From contig NC_088681.1 in the NCBI RefSeq assembly GCF_950023065.1, positions 2,046,001-2,110,000 on the forward strand: a DNA stretch of 64,000 bases, in the 5' to 3' direction. The translations under genes were made by a program, and so were the position numbers. The stretch is from Planococcus citri (Eukaryota > Arthropoda > Insecta > Hemiptera > Pseudococcidae). Shown here one piece after another: positions 1 through 12,500 of the stretch; within the stretch, counting starts at the first letter, position 1; each line of letters begins with the position of its first letter. Below the pieces are notes generated by a model, which ran no database searches, was not told the DNA's origin, and worked only from the letters and a program-made list of their open reading frames with translations.

Positions 1-541
1 CGCGCGTTGAAAATGCTTTAATATAAAAGGATCTCGTTCTCTTTCTCTCTCAACCAAGCTTCGCGACTTTCTCTCTCTCGCTCGCCTCTTCTCGTTCTCG
101 CGCTCTGTATTGTTACGAAATTTATTATCGAAAATACGCCATTGAAAATTTAAACAACTTCCGAGCTGTAGACGTCGTTTTCATGAGGTTTCCCCTATTC
201 TACTTTTCATCCGTATTTTACTTTTTCTTGCGAATACTCGCAGCTAGTGTACTTTCGTCTGTTTTTTTTTTGCTCGCTTTTTGGCGTATATTTGAGAAAC
301 TCTACGAATACTTTCAGTACGTGAATTTTCTAAGCGCTGTTAAAACGATAAGGAGGACTACGGAGAGAAGTAGAGCAGAGAGTAACGATTCGACTTCCTG
401 CGAGCACATTGCACCAAGAAACGAACAAATTTCAACAGGCAATTAGGTAAACGTTTCTCTCTTTCTTCATCGAGCAGGGATTTTCACTGCTTTGGTGAAT
501 GATGATATTGAAAAACCGTTCTTTTCCCGTACAAAATAAAT
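1..541. other. Window edge, no recognised gene; promoter-like and 3'-UTR signals
   Basis: A TATA-like AATATAAAAGG lies at about 20-30, followed by a CT-rich stretch to about 110, which looks like a core promoter reading right. A plus ORF at 183-446 would encode 87 residues with a hydrophobic N-terminus (many F, L and V) and a basic, serine-rich tail. It resembles nothing I know, and its stop is followed directly by GTAAAC, so it may be a 5' exon or chance. On the minus strand AATAAA (121-126) could serve as the poly(A) signal of the SMG5 gene, whose stop is at 542. Confidence 0.3.
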
Positions 542-3500
542 TCAAGCGGGGTATTTGACACCCTCGAGCAATAAACCATAAAAAACAGAAATGAAAATCT
601 TTCGAACCTTCTCCGGAACATCATCTTCAGCTAGATGGATCGCGAACCAGTTCTTCTCTTCGTCGTAAGTGAAATTCGAATTCTCAATGGTGGTTAAAAA
701 TTTACCAAAAACGCACAAGCGGCTGAGACGTTGCTTCATCTGAATTCCAAACAGTAAAAAATATTCGAATTTTAGTACATATAATGTTTTCAACATGAAA
801 CTTGCAGTCTGAATTCATCAACGTACCTCTTCTTTTTCATTCAACGAAATGATTTTATCCCATTCCCAACACATCGTATCTTGAATGCTCTTCAAAGCTT
901 GCAATCCTTTTAATTCGACATCTTCCGATAGGGGAATGGTAGCACCTTCTTTATTACCTATAAAAACATTGCAAAAGCTGAGTTTGGGAGGTCGTAATTT
1001 CATAGAATAATCGAGGCGATAATCTTTACCTTTTTTTACATCTGCGATCAAATTAGCGTAGTTCAACAAGATGCTGAAATTTTCCAGCACTGATTTCCAA
1101 CTGGAAATCGGAGATAGGACCTCGTTGTTGCATTGTAACCAGTCGCAGGAAATCTGCAACGAGTAAGTGGTAATTTAGCAATGTTACAAAATAAACAGAA
1201 TGACGCTGAAAACGGATCATTGACTCAACGTACCTTGATTACTTGTATAATAGAGAAATACTCTTGGAAAAATTTCAAAACCTGGTCCACGTTAACACCT
1301 TCGACTATTTTGGATGATTTGCCATTCGTTGTACCATTTAATTCGCAATCTGAAAATTGAAAAATGATATATTATTAACCCTTAAATTTTTTTCAACAAT
1401 TACTAAAGGTTCTGGGGCATTTTCAGAAGTCAATTCAGAACAGAGCTTTTTATGATGAGATTCGCGAAGCCATAGGGGATACCGAGCCCCAAAATTTTGG
1501 TCAAAATAGGTATTAAAAACTTTTAAATATGGAGAGACATATCGTTTCATTTTCATACCTTTTTAAAAGCACTGAACAAGAATACCAACTTATTTTTTTG
1601 ATTCGGTCCCTCAGCGCCCTCTTCAACCCCCCTCCCCCAAAGAAATTGAAAAAAAATCATCGAAATTACATAAATTGATTATGTAAATATAACAGGACTC
1701 GTAGTCAAATTTTTAATAACTTTAATCCATAAAGGGAAAGCAATCCAAAAATGACCAAAAAAATTATACATCGTGATCAAAACATTTTAACGTCAAGAAA
1801 AAAATAATAAAAAAACTACAACATTTTCAAGTGCCCTTTTTTGGAATTATTGAGAAAAAAGTGAATTTTACTCGCCAACAAAATCGAGTATTTTTCTTAA
1901 TTTTCGGCCAAAAGCAAAACTTTAATAATTTTGGCAAAAAGCAGGACTTTTCTTTGGTAATTATTCCCAAAAAAATGGCACTTTTCGCAATCTTCGACAA
2001 ACAAGCAAAATTTTGGATAATTTTTGAAAAAAGTGAGGCTTTTTGGAAATTTTTTTGCAAAAAAAAAAACAATTTTCAACTATTTTTCTGAAAAACGAGT
2101 TTTAACCCAATTTTTGAAAAAACGAGAACTTTTGACTATTTTTGACAAACAAACAAAATATGGATAATTTTTGAAGAAAGTGCTTTTTGGATGTCTTTTC
2201 GCAAAAAAAGACAATTTTCAACTATTTTTCTGAAAAACGAGTTTTAACTCAATTTTTGAAAAAACGAAAACTTTTGACTATTTTTGACAAACAAGCAAAA
2301 TTTTGAATAATTATTTTTGAAAAAAGTGAACTTTTAGGATTTTTTTTTGCAAAAAAAAGAAAATTTTCAATTATTTTTCTGAAAAACGAGTTTCAACTCA
2401 ATTTTTGAAAAAACGAAAACTTTTTACTATTTCTGACAAACAAGCAAAATTTTGAATAATTTTTGACAAAAGTAAGACCTTTTGGATTTTTTTTTCGGAA
2501 AAAAAATTCCAATCAAGTATTTTTTTTTTTTAGAAAAGCAAGTTTTTACTCAATTTTTGAAAAAAGTGAGACTTTTTGAAATTTTTTTTCGCAAAAAAAG
2601 ACATTTTCAACTATTTTTCTGAAAAACGAGTTTCAACTCAATTTTTGAAAAAACGAAAACTTTTGACTATTTCTGACAAACAAGCAAAATTTTGAATAAT
2701 TTTTGACAAAAATAAGACCTTTTGGATTTTTTTTTCGCAAAAAAAAAAAAAAAATCCAATCAAGTATTTTTTTTTTTTAGAAAAGCAAGTTTTTACTCAA
2801 TTTTTGAAAAAAGTGAGACTTTTTGAAATTTTTTTCGTAAAGAAAGACATTTTCAACTATTTTTCTGAAAAACGAGTTTCAACTCAATTTTTGAAAAAAC
2901 GAAAACTTTTAACTACCTATTTCTGACAAACAAGCAAAATTTTGAATAATTTGTGAAAAAAGTAAGACTTTTTGGATTTTTTTAGTAAAAAAAAAACAAT
3001 TTTCAACTAAGTATTTTTCATTTTCAGAAAAGCGAGTTTTTAGTCAATTTCTGAATAAGCAAAATTCTTGACTGTTTTTTGACAAAAAGCAGAACTGATA
3101 ATTTTAGAAAAAGCAGACAAAAAATAGAGCTTTGATAATTCTAGCAAAAGACCCATTTGGGAATTATTGACAAAAAATTACAATTTCGAGCAAAAAAGAG
3201 AGATTCTTGAGTAATTCTTGAAAAAAATTGAGACTTTCTAGCAATTTTGTTAAAAAACGAGAATTTTTGTCAAAAAACAATACTTTGAAAAATTTTGCTT
3301 ATTGGACAAAAAAAACAATTATTTTTCAAAATCGAGCCAATTTGACATAAAATGACCTATCCTCGTACAGTTTTTTTAAAAAAAATTATTCTCAAACGAA
3401 AATAGAACGATTTGAACCGTCAAGAAAGGATTTCAGAAAACTTCGTTGACGGTTTACGAACACCTGCTCAGATTTATTTTAAAATTCATACTAACTCGAA

Positions 3501-5623
3501 ACCGAATGTCCATTGGTTGAATTCGATTTAATCAACTCGTCATCGAACTCGTCAAAAATCAGATTTTCTTCGCTGTCTTCATCACTATCGTCGCATTCTT
3601 GAGATAAATTACCTAATGAAAAATAAAAACCAATTCAAACAACAATCGACTTTTTAAAATATTATCGCAAAAAAAATTGAGCAATCGATTTCAAAATTTA
3701 AAAAAAAACAATGAGTTTAGTTTGTAATTAAATAGCATACGTGTTACGTACTGTTATCAGATAATTCGTCATCGGATAATGATTGCGTCGGTAAAATACG
3801 TCGACGACGTCTCCTACGATTCATTTTTTTATTTCCTCCTGATTTTTTACTGTTCGATGATGGAACCTTAAGCGTTGGTAATCGTTCTTTGATTTTATTA
3901 ACGATGCATTCTATGGCTCTCGATATAATCGCGACGATTACAGTTGTAGTTGTATTAGTCAGCCCTACTCCTGGACAACAATAAGGTAATGATTGAAAAA
4001 CATGAGACGAATTTGTAAATCAAAAAAAAATAATTTACCTTTTCGTTGCTTTTGATCGAGTTTATCGTGACAGATGATGAAGCTGACGAGTATTTTGAAC
4101 ACTGTATGTTCATTTTCAGGAAAATCAAATGCTTTCACTTGTTTCGTTTCGATCAAATTTTGCAAAGAAGGTGGATCATGTTTGAGAATAGTTGTCATCT
4201 CTACTTCGTCCGGGAACCATATGTGAATATTGTCCACAAATTCCAAACACAACTGTAAATTTACACGAGGAGTTAGTTATCATTTTTTAAAAACTGAATT
4301 ACACATGCTACAGATGACCAACCTGATCGACATCTTTGATGGGTGATTTTTGCAGAAACCATATTCCAATTAAATGCGAAAATTGTGAAAAAATACGCTT
4401 CTTTAGAGGTAAACCATTATAGAATGGTCCAATAGGTTGGTACTGTTCCAGAATTGCGATCAGATTACCTTCAGCTCCGTCGAATAATTCTTTACAATAC
4501 AAACTGCGCAATAAACAGTTCATTAGTGATCAAAAAATCTCAACAGAAGACCTTTCACAAAACTGCTTTTACCATCTTAAATATCGATAAACCGCATCCA
4601 ACGTTAAATTCTGCGAATTCGACAACGTGCCAAGTTGATTATGAGGCATTCCAATTCCTGGTTTCAAATACAGAGCCTTCAGATAGTAACGATACGCCAC
4701 AGAGATATCCCAACCTGGATATAAATCGAACATGTATCTGTTCAAGTCTCCGATACAAAGTAAATTCCTATGAACGCAGGTCTCCGCCCATTCTCTAATT
4801 TTACTCTCATCCGACGATTTACTCTCTAGACGTTTATCTGAGGACAGTTCAAAAAATAGAATTACAAATTGAAACGAATCACTCTGGAATAAGTTGTGAT
4901 ATTAAAATACACACTCGAACTATAATACAACAATCCGTAGTTGCATTTATACATAGGAAACTCCGTCACACCGTCCAAATTTAAATTAAACTCTTCTTGT
5001 AATCTGGTAATCAAATGTTGGTAAAATCCAATTCCCGAGTATAACAGGTTGACCAATAAGGCGATTTCAGCTTCAGTCCATACATCTTGCTGTAAATTCG
5101 TAATTTTGGTATTAATATTTCGAATACACGAAGTAAAATCAACAGTAACGATGAATAATCACCTTCTTGAGTCTTTTAAGTATGGTATAAACATCGTAAA
5201 AACATTTCCTCCATAATATTTCTTCGCATTTTCTACCATACTCTAACGGAGCTAAGAAAATGAGTTTCTCGATGTACGAGCACAGCCTCGCCCGTTGACT
5301 TTCCACAGCATTTGCGAACAGATCCGAAGTCGTTCGTATACGGTTTCTTTGCTGATCCAGATAGTGTGAGATTTCATTTACAGTTCTAAGGAAAAAAATA
5401 GAAAGTTTGATTAGCAGAGTCATATTACACCATACAAAGTAACTTTGCAATACATCTGCGAGTAAAACACCCCTTCAGGGAGCATCGGCGAGCAATATTT
5501 TGATCCTTGGATGATCGAATCTTAGTATACTAGGAGTAAGCTTAAGAATGGATTAACGTACTTGAAAAGACGTTTAGTGTCGATATCGCTTTTCACATCA
5601 GGCAGAACATCAGATTTCTTCAT
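542..5623 (-). CDS. SMG5: SMG5, nonsense-mediated mRNA decay factor (11 exons, no PIN domain)
   Basis: SMG5 binds phosphorylated UPF1 with SMG7 and helps recruit decay and phosphatase activities. Exons on the minus strand, 5' to 3': 5623-5562, 5385-5163, 5089-4972, 4837-4573, 4503-4323, 4252-4039, 3970-3752, 3612-3496, 1349-1234, 1153-827, 808-542. All phases join and the sum is 2109 nt, or 702 residues. The N-terminal 14-3-3-like/TPR part matches animal SMG5 clearly: YGRKCEEILWRK, GIGFYQHL, GMPHNQLGTL and GAEGNLIAILEQY. The middle is acidic and basic low complexity (RRRRRRR, then a DE-rich run). The last two exons match the region just before the PIN domain of human SMG5 (about 1016 residues) and then stop at 544-542. 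No PIN-domain sequence is visible before the window edge. The start ATG is the first in frame and follows an in-frame stop. The gene diverges from PRPF3 across about 750 bp. Confidence 0.88.
1815..3340. repeat. Degenerate AT-rich tandem repeat in the long SMG5 intron
   Basis: The intron between exons 8 and 9 (3495-1350) is filled with variants of a unit reading TTTCTGAAAAACGAGTTT, TTTTTGAAAAAACGAAAAC, TTGACAAACAAGCAAAATTT and TTTTCGCAAAAAAAGACA. Landmark words at about 2089, 2230 and 2378 give a period near 145 bp. Between about 2518 and 2890 two variants alternate, giving a higher-order period near 243 bp. Open frames here (1827-2091) are by-products of the repeat. Confidence 0.8.
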
Positions 5624-6379
5624 ACTGTCAACTCATGTTTCCAATTGCAAAATGCTACATGATAAAAACACAATATGATTGGATGCTGGAGATGTTTTTG
5701 GTTCTTAAAAATTCACAATACGAAATTAACTACCACGAATTTCGTCAAATTAGAAAATTAATCGGGTTCACGAACACAGCGATGTAGAATTTCAGTAAAA
5801 TTTTTTTCCAATCGCAATTTTTTCCTTCAACATTTTGTTTTCAATACACTCGAATTTTTTTTCAAACAAGGTCATTTGCTTTTGTTACCAGAATTATCAC
5901 CGAAATTATCTGCGTGCTAGTTGGATACGTTTGGTAACCAAGTGAAATGCTAGATGCTTCATTGTAGTTACGTAATTCAACCATAGGTTCGCTAGTGGTA
6001 CGCGGAAGTTTTTTGAATTTTATTTTATTTTATATCTTTCTTTTGAAATTTTGGAATTATTATTTTATTTTATTTCATTCCAGGACTCCAGTGAGTGTTT
6101 TGATTGAGTTCTCCACTCCACATTTCAAAATTTGGCACCTTTCATCTCACTCACTCGGTTGTTTGCTTTCATGCTCGAAGGCCTTATTATCTGCTGTCTG
6201 CTGATAAGACCGGTGACCAAAAATTGAAAACTAACATCTTTTTACGCTATTTTACCAAGTAACTGGAAATAAATGTTAAAACTATACTGTTAATGAAATA
6301 AATATATGCTGTAGAAGTTGACAGAATCGATAAGGTAGATGTGCTAGTAGTTCTATTGCTTATACAAAGTGAATACGAC
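5624..6379. promoter_or_regulatory. Shared upstream region of divergent SMG5 and PRPF3
   Basis: This 756-bp spacer separates the start codons of two head-to-head housekeeping genes, so it should hold both promoters. It is AT-rich, with runs of TTTTATTTTATTTTAT around 6020-6080. A CAG followed by GACTCC near 6083 could be a 5'-UTR splice acceptor for PRPF3. I see no canonical TATA box at a convincing distance from either start. Confidence 0.5.
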
Positions 6380-8659
6380 ATGGCGAAATACATTCCTAAT
6401 AAAGATCTAGAGGATTTGAAACCTAGAGTGGCCAATGTTATCCATAAATCTCTCGGCTACAGTGATCCATCATTAGTAACAGTAATTATGAATAGTATAA
6501 CATCGGGACATGATAAAAGAAGAATGACAGGTAACTTCAACACATTATAATATTCTCGATGATTTCCAGCGATACCAACGAACTAATCGTTTAATTTTTC
6601 CAGATAAATTAATTCCTCTACTAGACATCGAAAGAGGATCAAAGTTAGCAGATCGTATTCAAGACTTGGTGATTCATTATAATAAGAATGCTCAGAGTAA
6701 AATTGGTAATAAAAGAAGCGCCGAAGATTCGGAAGGCGAGCAAAAGAAAAAACAGAAAGATGAACGTGCTCAAATTATAACCGGTATAAATCCAGCCATG
6801 CCAAAACCAGTACAATTGCCTTCAACTTTAGTGAGTTTTCATTCATTTTCACACGATCGAATTATAAAATTCTGATTTTAATATATTTCGTTTAAACATT
6901 CTCGTACAGCTCGCCTTGAAATCGAAAATCGACAGTGGCATGTTGAAATTTATCGCTCCAAAGCCTGCGGTTACGGATAAACCAGCCCCTTTGATATTGG
7001 ATAGCGAAGGACGAACGGTAGACGTCACCGGAAAAGAAGTTCAGTTAACTCACATCTTACCAACCTTAAAAGCGAATATAAGAGCCCAAAAACGCGAAGT
7101 ATTAAGTCAACATATTCGTGAAAAATCCGAAGATACGGTCGAAAGCAAATTTTTCGATAATCGTATCGCTATAAAGGGAGCAGTACGTTCTAAGCGTGCT
7201 CTGAAATTCCACGAACCCGGCAAATTTCAACAACTCGCCGATCGTATGCGAATGAAAGCCCAATTGGAAAAGTTACAAAATGAAATCTCACAAATTGCTC
7301 GCAGAACGGGTATTTCATCTGCGGCCAAGTTGGCCAAATTGGAGTCTAAACAGAAAGAAGAACTCGATGAAGTGCCCGAAATCGAATGGTGGGATTCTGT
7401 CATTATCAACGATACCACGTGAGTGAATTGTGTTCGTTTTTTTTGTTTGTAACAGAAAAAAAACATACTCAATGGGCGGTTAATTTCAGGTACGATCAAG
7501 TTCAAGACGAAAACTGTGTTCATCTTATCAACAAATCAGCAATAACGCACTTGGTGGAACATCCGATTCAAATGAAACCTCCTAGCGATCCTTTAAAACC
7601 TGTTTTTATGCCCTTATTCCTAACTAAACAAGAAAAAAAGAAATTGAGAAGGCAGAATAGGAGAGAAGCTTGGAAAGAAGAGCAAGAAAAAATACGTCTA
7701 GGTTTAGTACCGCCTCCTGAACCAAAAGTAAGCGCATGAAAATCGAATTACGTACTCGATACTTACCGAGGAGTTCTAAAATCCTTTCTTTTCTATCCGT
7801 AGCTCCGAATATCAAATTTGATGAGAGTTCTCGGTACCGAAGCTGTTCAAGATCCAACTAAAATGGAAGCTCACGTTCGAGCTCAAATGGCTAAACGACA
7901 AAAAGCGCACGAAGAAGCGAACGCATCTAGAAAATTGACCGTTGAGCAGAAACGAGACAAAACTGTTCGTAAACTTAAAGAAGATACCAGCACTGGTGTA
8001 CATGTTGCTGTTTTTCGGTACGTAGCTGAACACTCGTGTATTATAAGGATCTATCGAGAGTGTTCTTCTAATCTCGAATGACTTTTGATTTACATATTTA
8101 TTTATTTTTTTTAGCGTTGATGGCTTGAGCAGCGTGACGAAAAAATACAAAATCGAAACGAATGCGAAACAATTATTTATGACTGGTAGCGTGGTTATGT
8201 TTCAAGATTGTAACGTTGTTGTCGTCGAAGGAGGTCCAAAACAAATGAAAAAGTATAAAAGGTAAAATATTACGACCACTGCCAAATTGTATTTTTAATT
8301 TAGGTAATACGAATGCTTACAATACTCATTGTTCGTTGCAGATTAATGTTACATAGAATTAAATGGGAAGAAGACATCATCAAATCTAAAAACGGCGATG
8401 AAGTTCCAAATAAATGTTGTCTCGTTTGGGAAGTAAGTTATCGTATCTTTTTATAGCTACTTTTGTTTTGTAAATGGATTTTTCTCAACGTCGATTTTTT
8501 CAACAGGGACTAGTGAAACAAAGAAATTTCGGCGAGATCAAATTGAAAGCTTGCGCCACGGAAAAATTAGCCAGGGAACAGTTGAGAAAACACGGTGTCG
8601 AGCATTATTGGGATTTAGCCTTCAGTAAAAGTGTTCTCGATCTTCCTGACGATAAATAA
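6380..8659 (+). CDS. PRPF3: PRPF3, U4/U6 small nuclear ribonucleoprotein Prp3 (8 exons)
   Basis: Prp3 is a core protein of the U4/U6 and U4/U6.U5 snRNPs and holds U4/U6 RNA before spliceosome activation. Exons: 6380-6530, 6604-6830, 6910-7418, 7490-7727, 7803-8017, 8115-8261, 8342-8432, 8507-8659; 1731 nt, 576 residues (human 683). An N-terminal PWI-like domain (about residues 1-75) is followed by a charged linker and the PRP3 domain, with LTHILPTLKANIRA, EIEWWDSVI and LVEHPIQ. The invariant RISNLMRVLGTEAVQDPTK block comes next. The C-terminal DUF1115 region ends in the conserved HYWDLAFSKSVL. An in-frame ATG exists 13 codons upstream (6341), but the conserved protein begins at 6380. Exons 5-8 were duplicated downstream (see 12102-13115). 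Confidence 0.95.
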
Positions 8660-9006
8660 TGTATTATTTTACTGTAGCTGGGTTACTGAACGTTACATTA
8701 GGGCATTCTAGTTTCACTGGGTGCGATGTTTGTTGTTGTGATAGCTTTTTTATGTACATACATTAATTTAAATATAAGCATCACTTTGTAATTTGATTTT
8801 TTTCCTGTTTGGTAATACATTTATTATGATCAGGGCTCGGATATTCTTTCCGTAAAAACCCCAAAATATGCGCTTAAATATTGCCTAAAAAATGCCAAAA
8901 TATGCTCTGAAAAGTAAAAATATTCTCTAATGAGTAATGATATGGACATTGTTTTACAGGGAAAATCAACTCCTATACGACTTGACTAATATTGTTGTGT
9001 AATATG
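8660..9006. other. PRPF3 3' UTR and spacer
   Basis: The first about 155 bases are also present after the duplicated copy (12963-13115), so they travelled with the duplication and are probably 3' UTR. A word CAGGGCTCGG at about 8834 resembles hAT transposon termini, but I found no partner end. The rest is AT-rich with no frame of interest. Confidence 0.45.
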
Positions 9007-9286
9007 TAGCGATGTCGAATATCCGGATGCATCCGGATACAAACGAATTATTAATCCGGATCCGAAGTGCATCCGGATACCCGGATTGCACTCGGATATG
9101 CCAAATACAAAAGATAAGGTTGTGAAAAATCCACAGAATGAATTTTTTCAAAATTTAAAAATCGCTTATCACTTCATCGCAAGAGAAAACTCGGAATGAT
9201 GGCGACAATCCGGATGCATCCGGATATCCGGATGATGATTTTGGAGAAATCCGAATTTCCGAGTATCCGGATATTCGACAACGCTA
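9007..9286. mobile_element. hAT-type MITE, 280 bp
   Basis: The ends read TAGCGATGTCGAATATCC and, as reverse complement, TAGCGTTGTCGAATATCC. The 8-bp target duplication GTAATATG is present at 8999-9006 and 9287-9294. TIRs starting TAGNGNTG and 8-bp duplications are the hAT signature. The inside holds several copies of ATCCGGAT and no long frame, so it is non-autonomous. A separate CCCATCACTA at 9441-9450 resembles the end of another hAT element, but only one end is visible. Confidence 0.85.
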
Positions 9287-9567
9287 GTAATATGTACCAA
9301 GGATTCACGAAAACACCTCGCACAATTGACAATAATTTATTTACGTAATTTTTAAAAATTTTCTGATATTTTGATATAGGATTTTTCATATCGATTAAAT
9401 ATCGATGCACTCACATATCGATATATATCGATAATAATATCCCATCACTAACACTATCAATAATGATAATGGCTTGGTCGAATTGATAAGAAAATCTGCG
9501 ATGTCGTTCGTCCATCATCGTTACCATTACAATTATTATATTTAGCAAATGGCTTTATGCCTTAATA

Positions 9568-12500
9568 ATGGCATACACTGTAAGTAATCATAATAATCAA
9601 CTTGTAATAATAATATTGAAAAAAAAATTGACCTAAATTTTGTATAGGAAAAGTGAGGTTTGCCAGTCTCAATGGTGAACTACTCATCATATTATTACGT
9701 ATATTTTGTCTTGCCAATGAATTATCTACATACTAAGACTACTACGATGCTCGAGTAATACACTGCATTGATATCAGTCTGGGTTTTATGTATTGCTAGC
9801 TTTATCTACTCGTATATTATTATTGATAATGAATGAAAAAGTGAGGTGACCATAATTATCAAAGAACACTGTTGCTTTTCTCCTGATGTAAACAATAATC
9901 TGTCTGTGTATGTATTTTTTGCAGTGTGTTCAAGTGGTTTTTGAAATTGGCCATGTATCAACAGTACGAAATGAACCGACTGTCGAAGGATTCACCCACG
10001 ATTGGGAGCTCTTCCTCAGAGGCGCTGATAACATCGAAATACACCATTTTGTCGAGAAAGTTGTCTTTCATTTGCACGAGTCGTTTCCTAATCATAAAAG
10101 AGGTAACGTGTTTATATTTTGCCAAAAGGTAATCGTGGGATTTCGATGTGTTTCTGACTGAATTCGTTGCTCTTTCTGTTTCATCAGTCATTAAAGACCC
10201 ACCTTATATGGTATGCGAAACCGGACACGTTGGGTTCCCGCTGATGATCGATATATATCTGAAGAATAAACACGAGCGGTCGAGAAATTCGAGAATACGT
10301 TTCCGTTATCATTTAACCCTGCAACCGAAAGGACCACCATTAACTAGTGTAAAAAAAGAAAGATATGTGTTCAAAAGTCCCTCGGGAAAGTTTCGCAGGA
10401 AGCTCATCCAAGGAGGAGGAGTAAGTAGATCGATTCTATGGCTGATTATTAATCATCTCGATTACATGTTTGATCCACTTTGATCACAGAATATGCATCT
10501 GTTTGAAAAATTATTAATGTATATAGTACGTAGGTACGTAGGTATATTTATGGTAGTAATTTTCTCGTGGACTTTTTGTGGGGTAAATTTTTGTATAATT
10601 TTTGTGTTTTTTTTGCTATTTTTAGGTGGGTGTCGCAGCGGATTCCGATTGTGATAGCCATACCAATCATATGGCTGCGTTGAATAACGATCATTCCACT
10701 GATGAACATAAAAGTTTAAATAATAAGAACAAAGCTTCGCCTCAAGATGTAAGCGTATCTCCAAAAAAATCCGAAAAGGTGAGTTTTTCGTTGTTAATTG
10801 TCACGATTATATAGCAAATTGCTTGAATTGGGAATATTGTCCTTGATGATTAGGTTGCAGAATATTCAGGGGTCCTTTTTTTCAAAATTCCTAAACAAAT
10901 GCCCTGTTTTTTTGGCAAAGCGCCCAAAATTAAGGTTTGGAATCATCAAAAAAATCGCATTTTTTGTAAAATCAAAAAAAAATCTCGAAAGTTTGCAAAA
11001 ATTGTCAAAAATTTATGTTTTTGATTGAATTGCCACATAAGTAACTATTATTCTTTTCCAAAATTGTCCAAAAATTTTTTTTTTTTGTAAAAATTTTCCA
11101 TGCGTTTTATGTTTTGGTAAAATTATTAAAAATTCATGTTTTCTCACAAAATTGCCAAAGAAAGATTTCTTTTTCTGTCAGAATCATCAAAACGTCTTTT
11201 CAAACCTGTTAAGAATCTAACCTATTCCTGTTTTTGCTGAAATTATCAAAAAAATAGATACTTACGCTGTTTTTTTTACAGAAATTTCTAAAAAAGATTA
11301 GGTATGTTTTTCTCAAAAATTCCCATTTAAAATGAACCTTTTTGGCAGAATGGTCAGAAAGTCCTTTTTTTGTCAAAATCAATGGGAAGTAAATGTTCCT
11401 AATCGTCGTTGCCAAAATTGTCAAAAAGTTTCATTTTTTTGACAAAATTGTTTAAAAATTTAATTAAAAAAAAAAAAAAAAAACAGTATTGAATAGTCAC
11501 ACTTTTTTCTAAAATTGTCAAAAATTTCAGTTTTTGACTCAAAGTCAATGGGAAGTGACGTTTCTTGCAAAAAAAATCATCAAATAGTCCTAATCGTTGC
11601 CAAAATTGTTAAAAATTCCTGCTTTGTCAAAATTGTCAAAAAATTTCATTTTTTTCAAAATATTGTTTAAAAATTCAATTTTTTGGAAAAATTGTTGAAA
11701 AAAATCCTTTTTTTGTCAAAATTAACAGAAAGTTTCATTTTTTTTTTTTTTGGTGGGTGTTTTCTTAAACTTGTGGAGTATTACAGTTCTTGCTAAAAAT
11801 ACCTTTCTTCAGAAAGTCCTATTTTTGCCAACATCAGTGAGAGGGAATGTTACATTTTTTGCAAAAGTCAAAAATTCCTGTTTTTCCTAAATTGCCACTG
11901 TTATTTACTTATCAAAGTTGTCAAAAAGTTTCATTTTTTTTTGGCAATGTTTAAAAATTTATTTTTTTAAAAAAATTGTCAAGTCTTGATTTTTAAAAAA
12001 AATACCTAGTATAAAAAATAAAACAAATACAATCAACATCAAATAAAATTTTGTTTAGAGGTTTCATTGTCAGAACAATTTTTTCAGTAGGAGTTGACGC
12101 AATCAAATTTGATGAGAGTTCTCGGTACCGAAGCTGTTCAAGATGCAACTAAAATGGAAGCTCATGTTCGAGCTCAAATGGCCAAACGACAAGAAGCGAA
12201 CGCGTCTGGAAAATTGAGCGTTGAACAGAAACGAGACAAAACTGTTCGTAAACTTGAAGAAGATACCAGCACTGGTGTACATGTTGCTGTTTTTCGGTAT
12301 GTAGGTACTAGGTAGCTGAACACAAGTGTATTATAAGGATCTATCGAGTGTTTTCCTTCTCATCCTGAATGACTTAATTTATTCATTCATTTATTATTAT
12401 TTTTTATTTATTTTAGCGTTGACGGCTTGAGTAGCGCGACGAAAAAATTCAGCATCGAAACGAATGCGAAACAATTATTTATGACTGGTAGCGTGGTTAT

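Noticed and set aside
1827..2091. Phe/Lys-rich frames on both strands
   Set aside because: Produced by the intronic AT-rich repeat, without codon or homology support.
9441..9450. Second hAT end CCCATCACTA
   Set aside because: Only one end visible; no partner TIR or 8-bp duplication found nearby.
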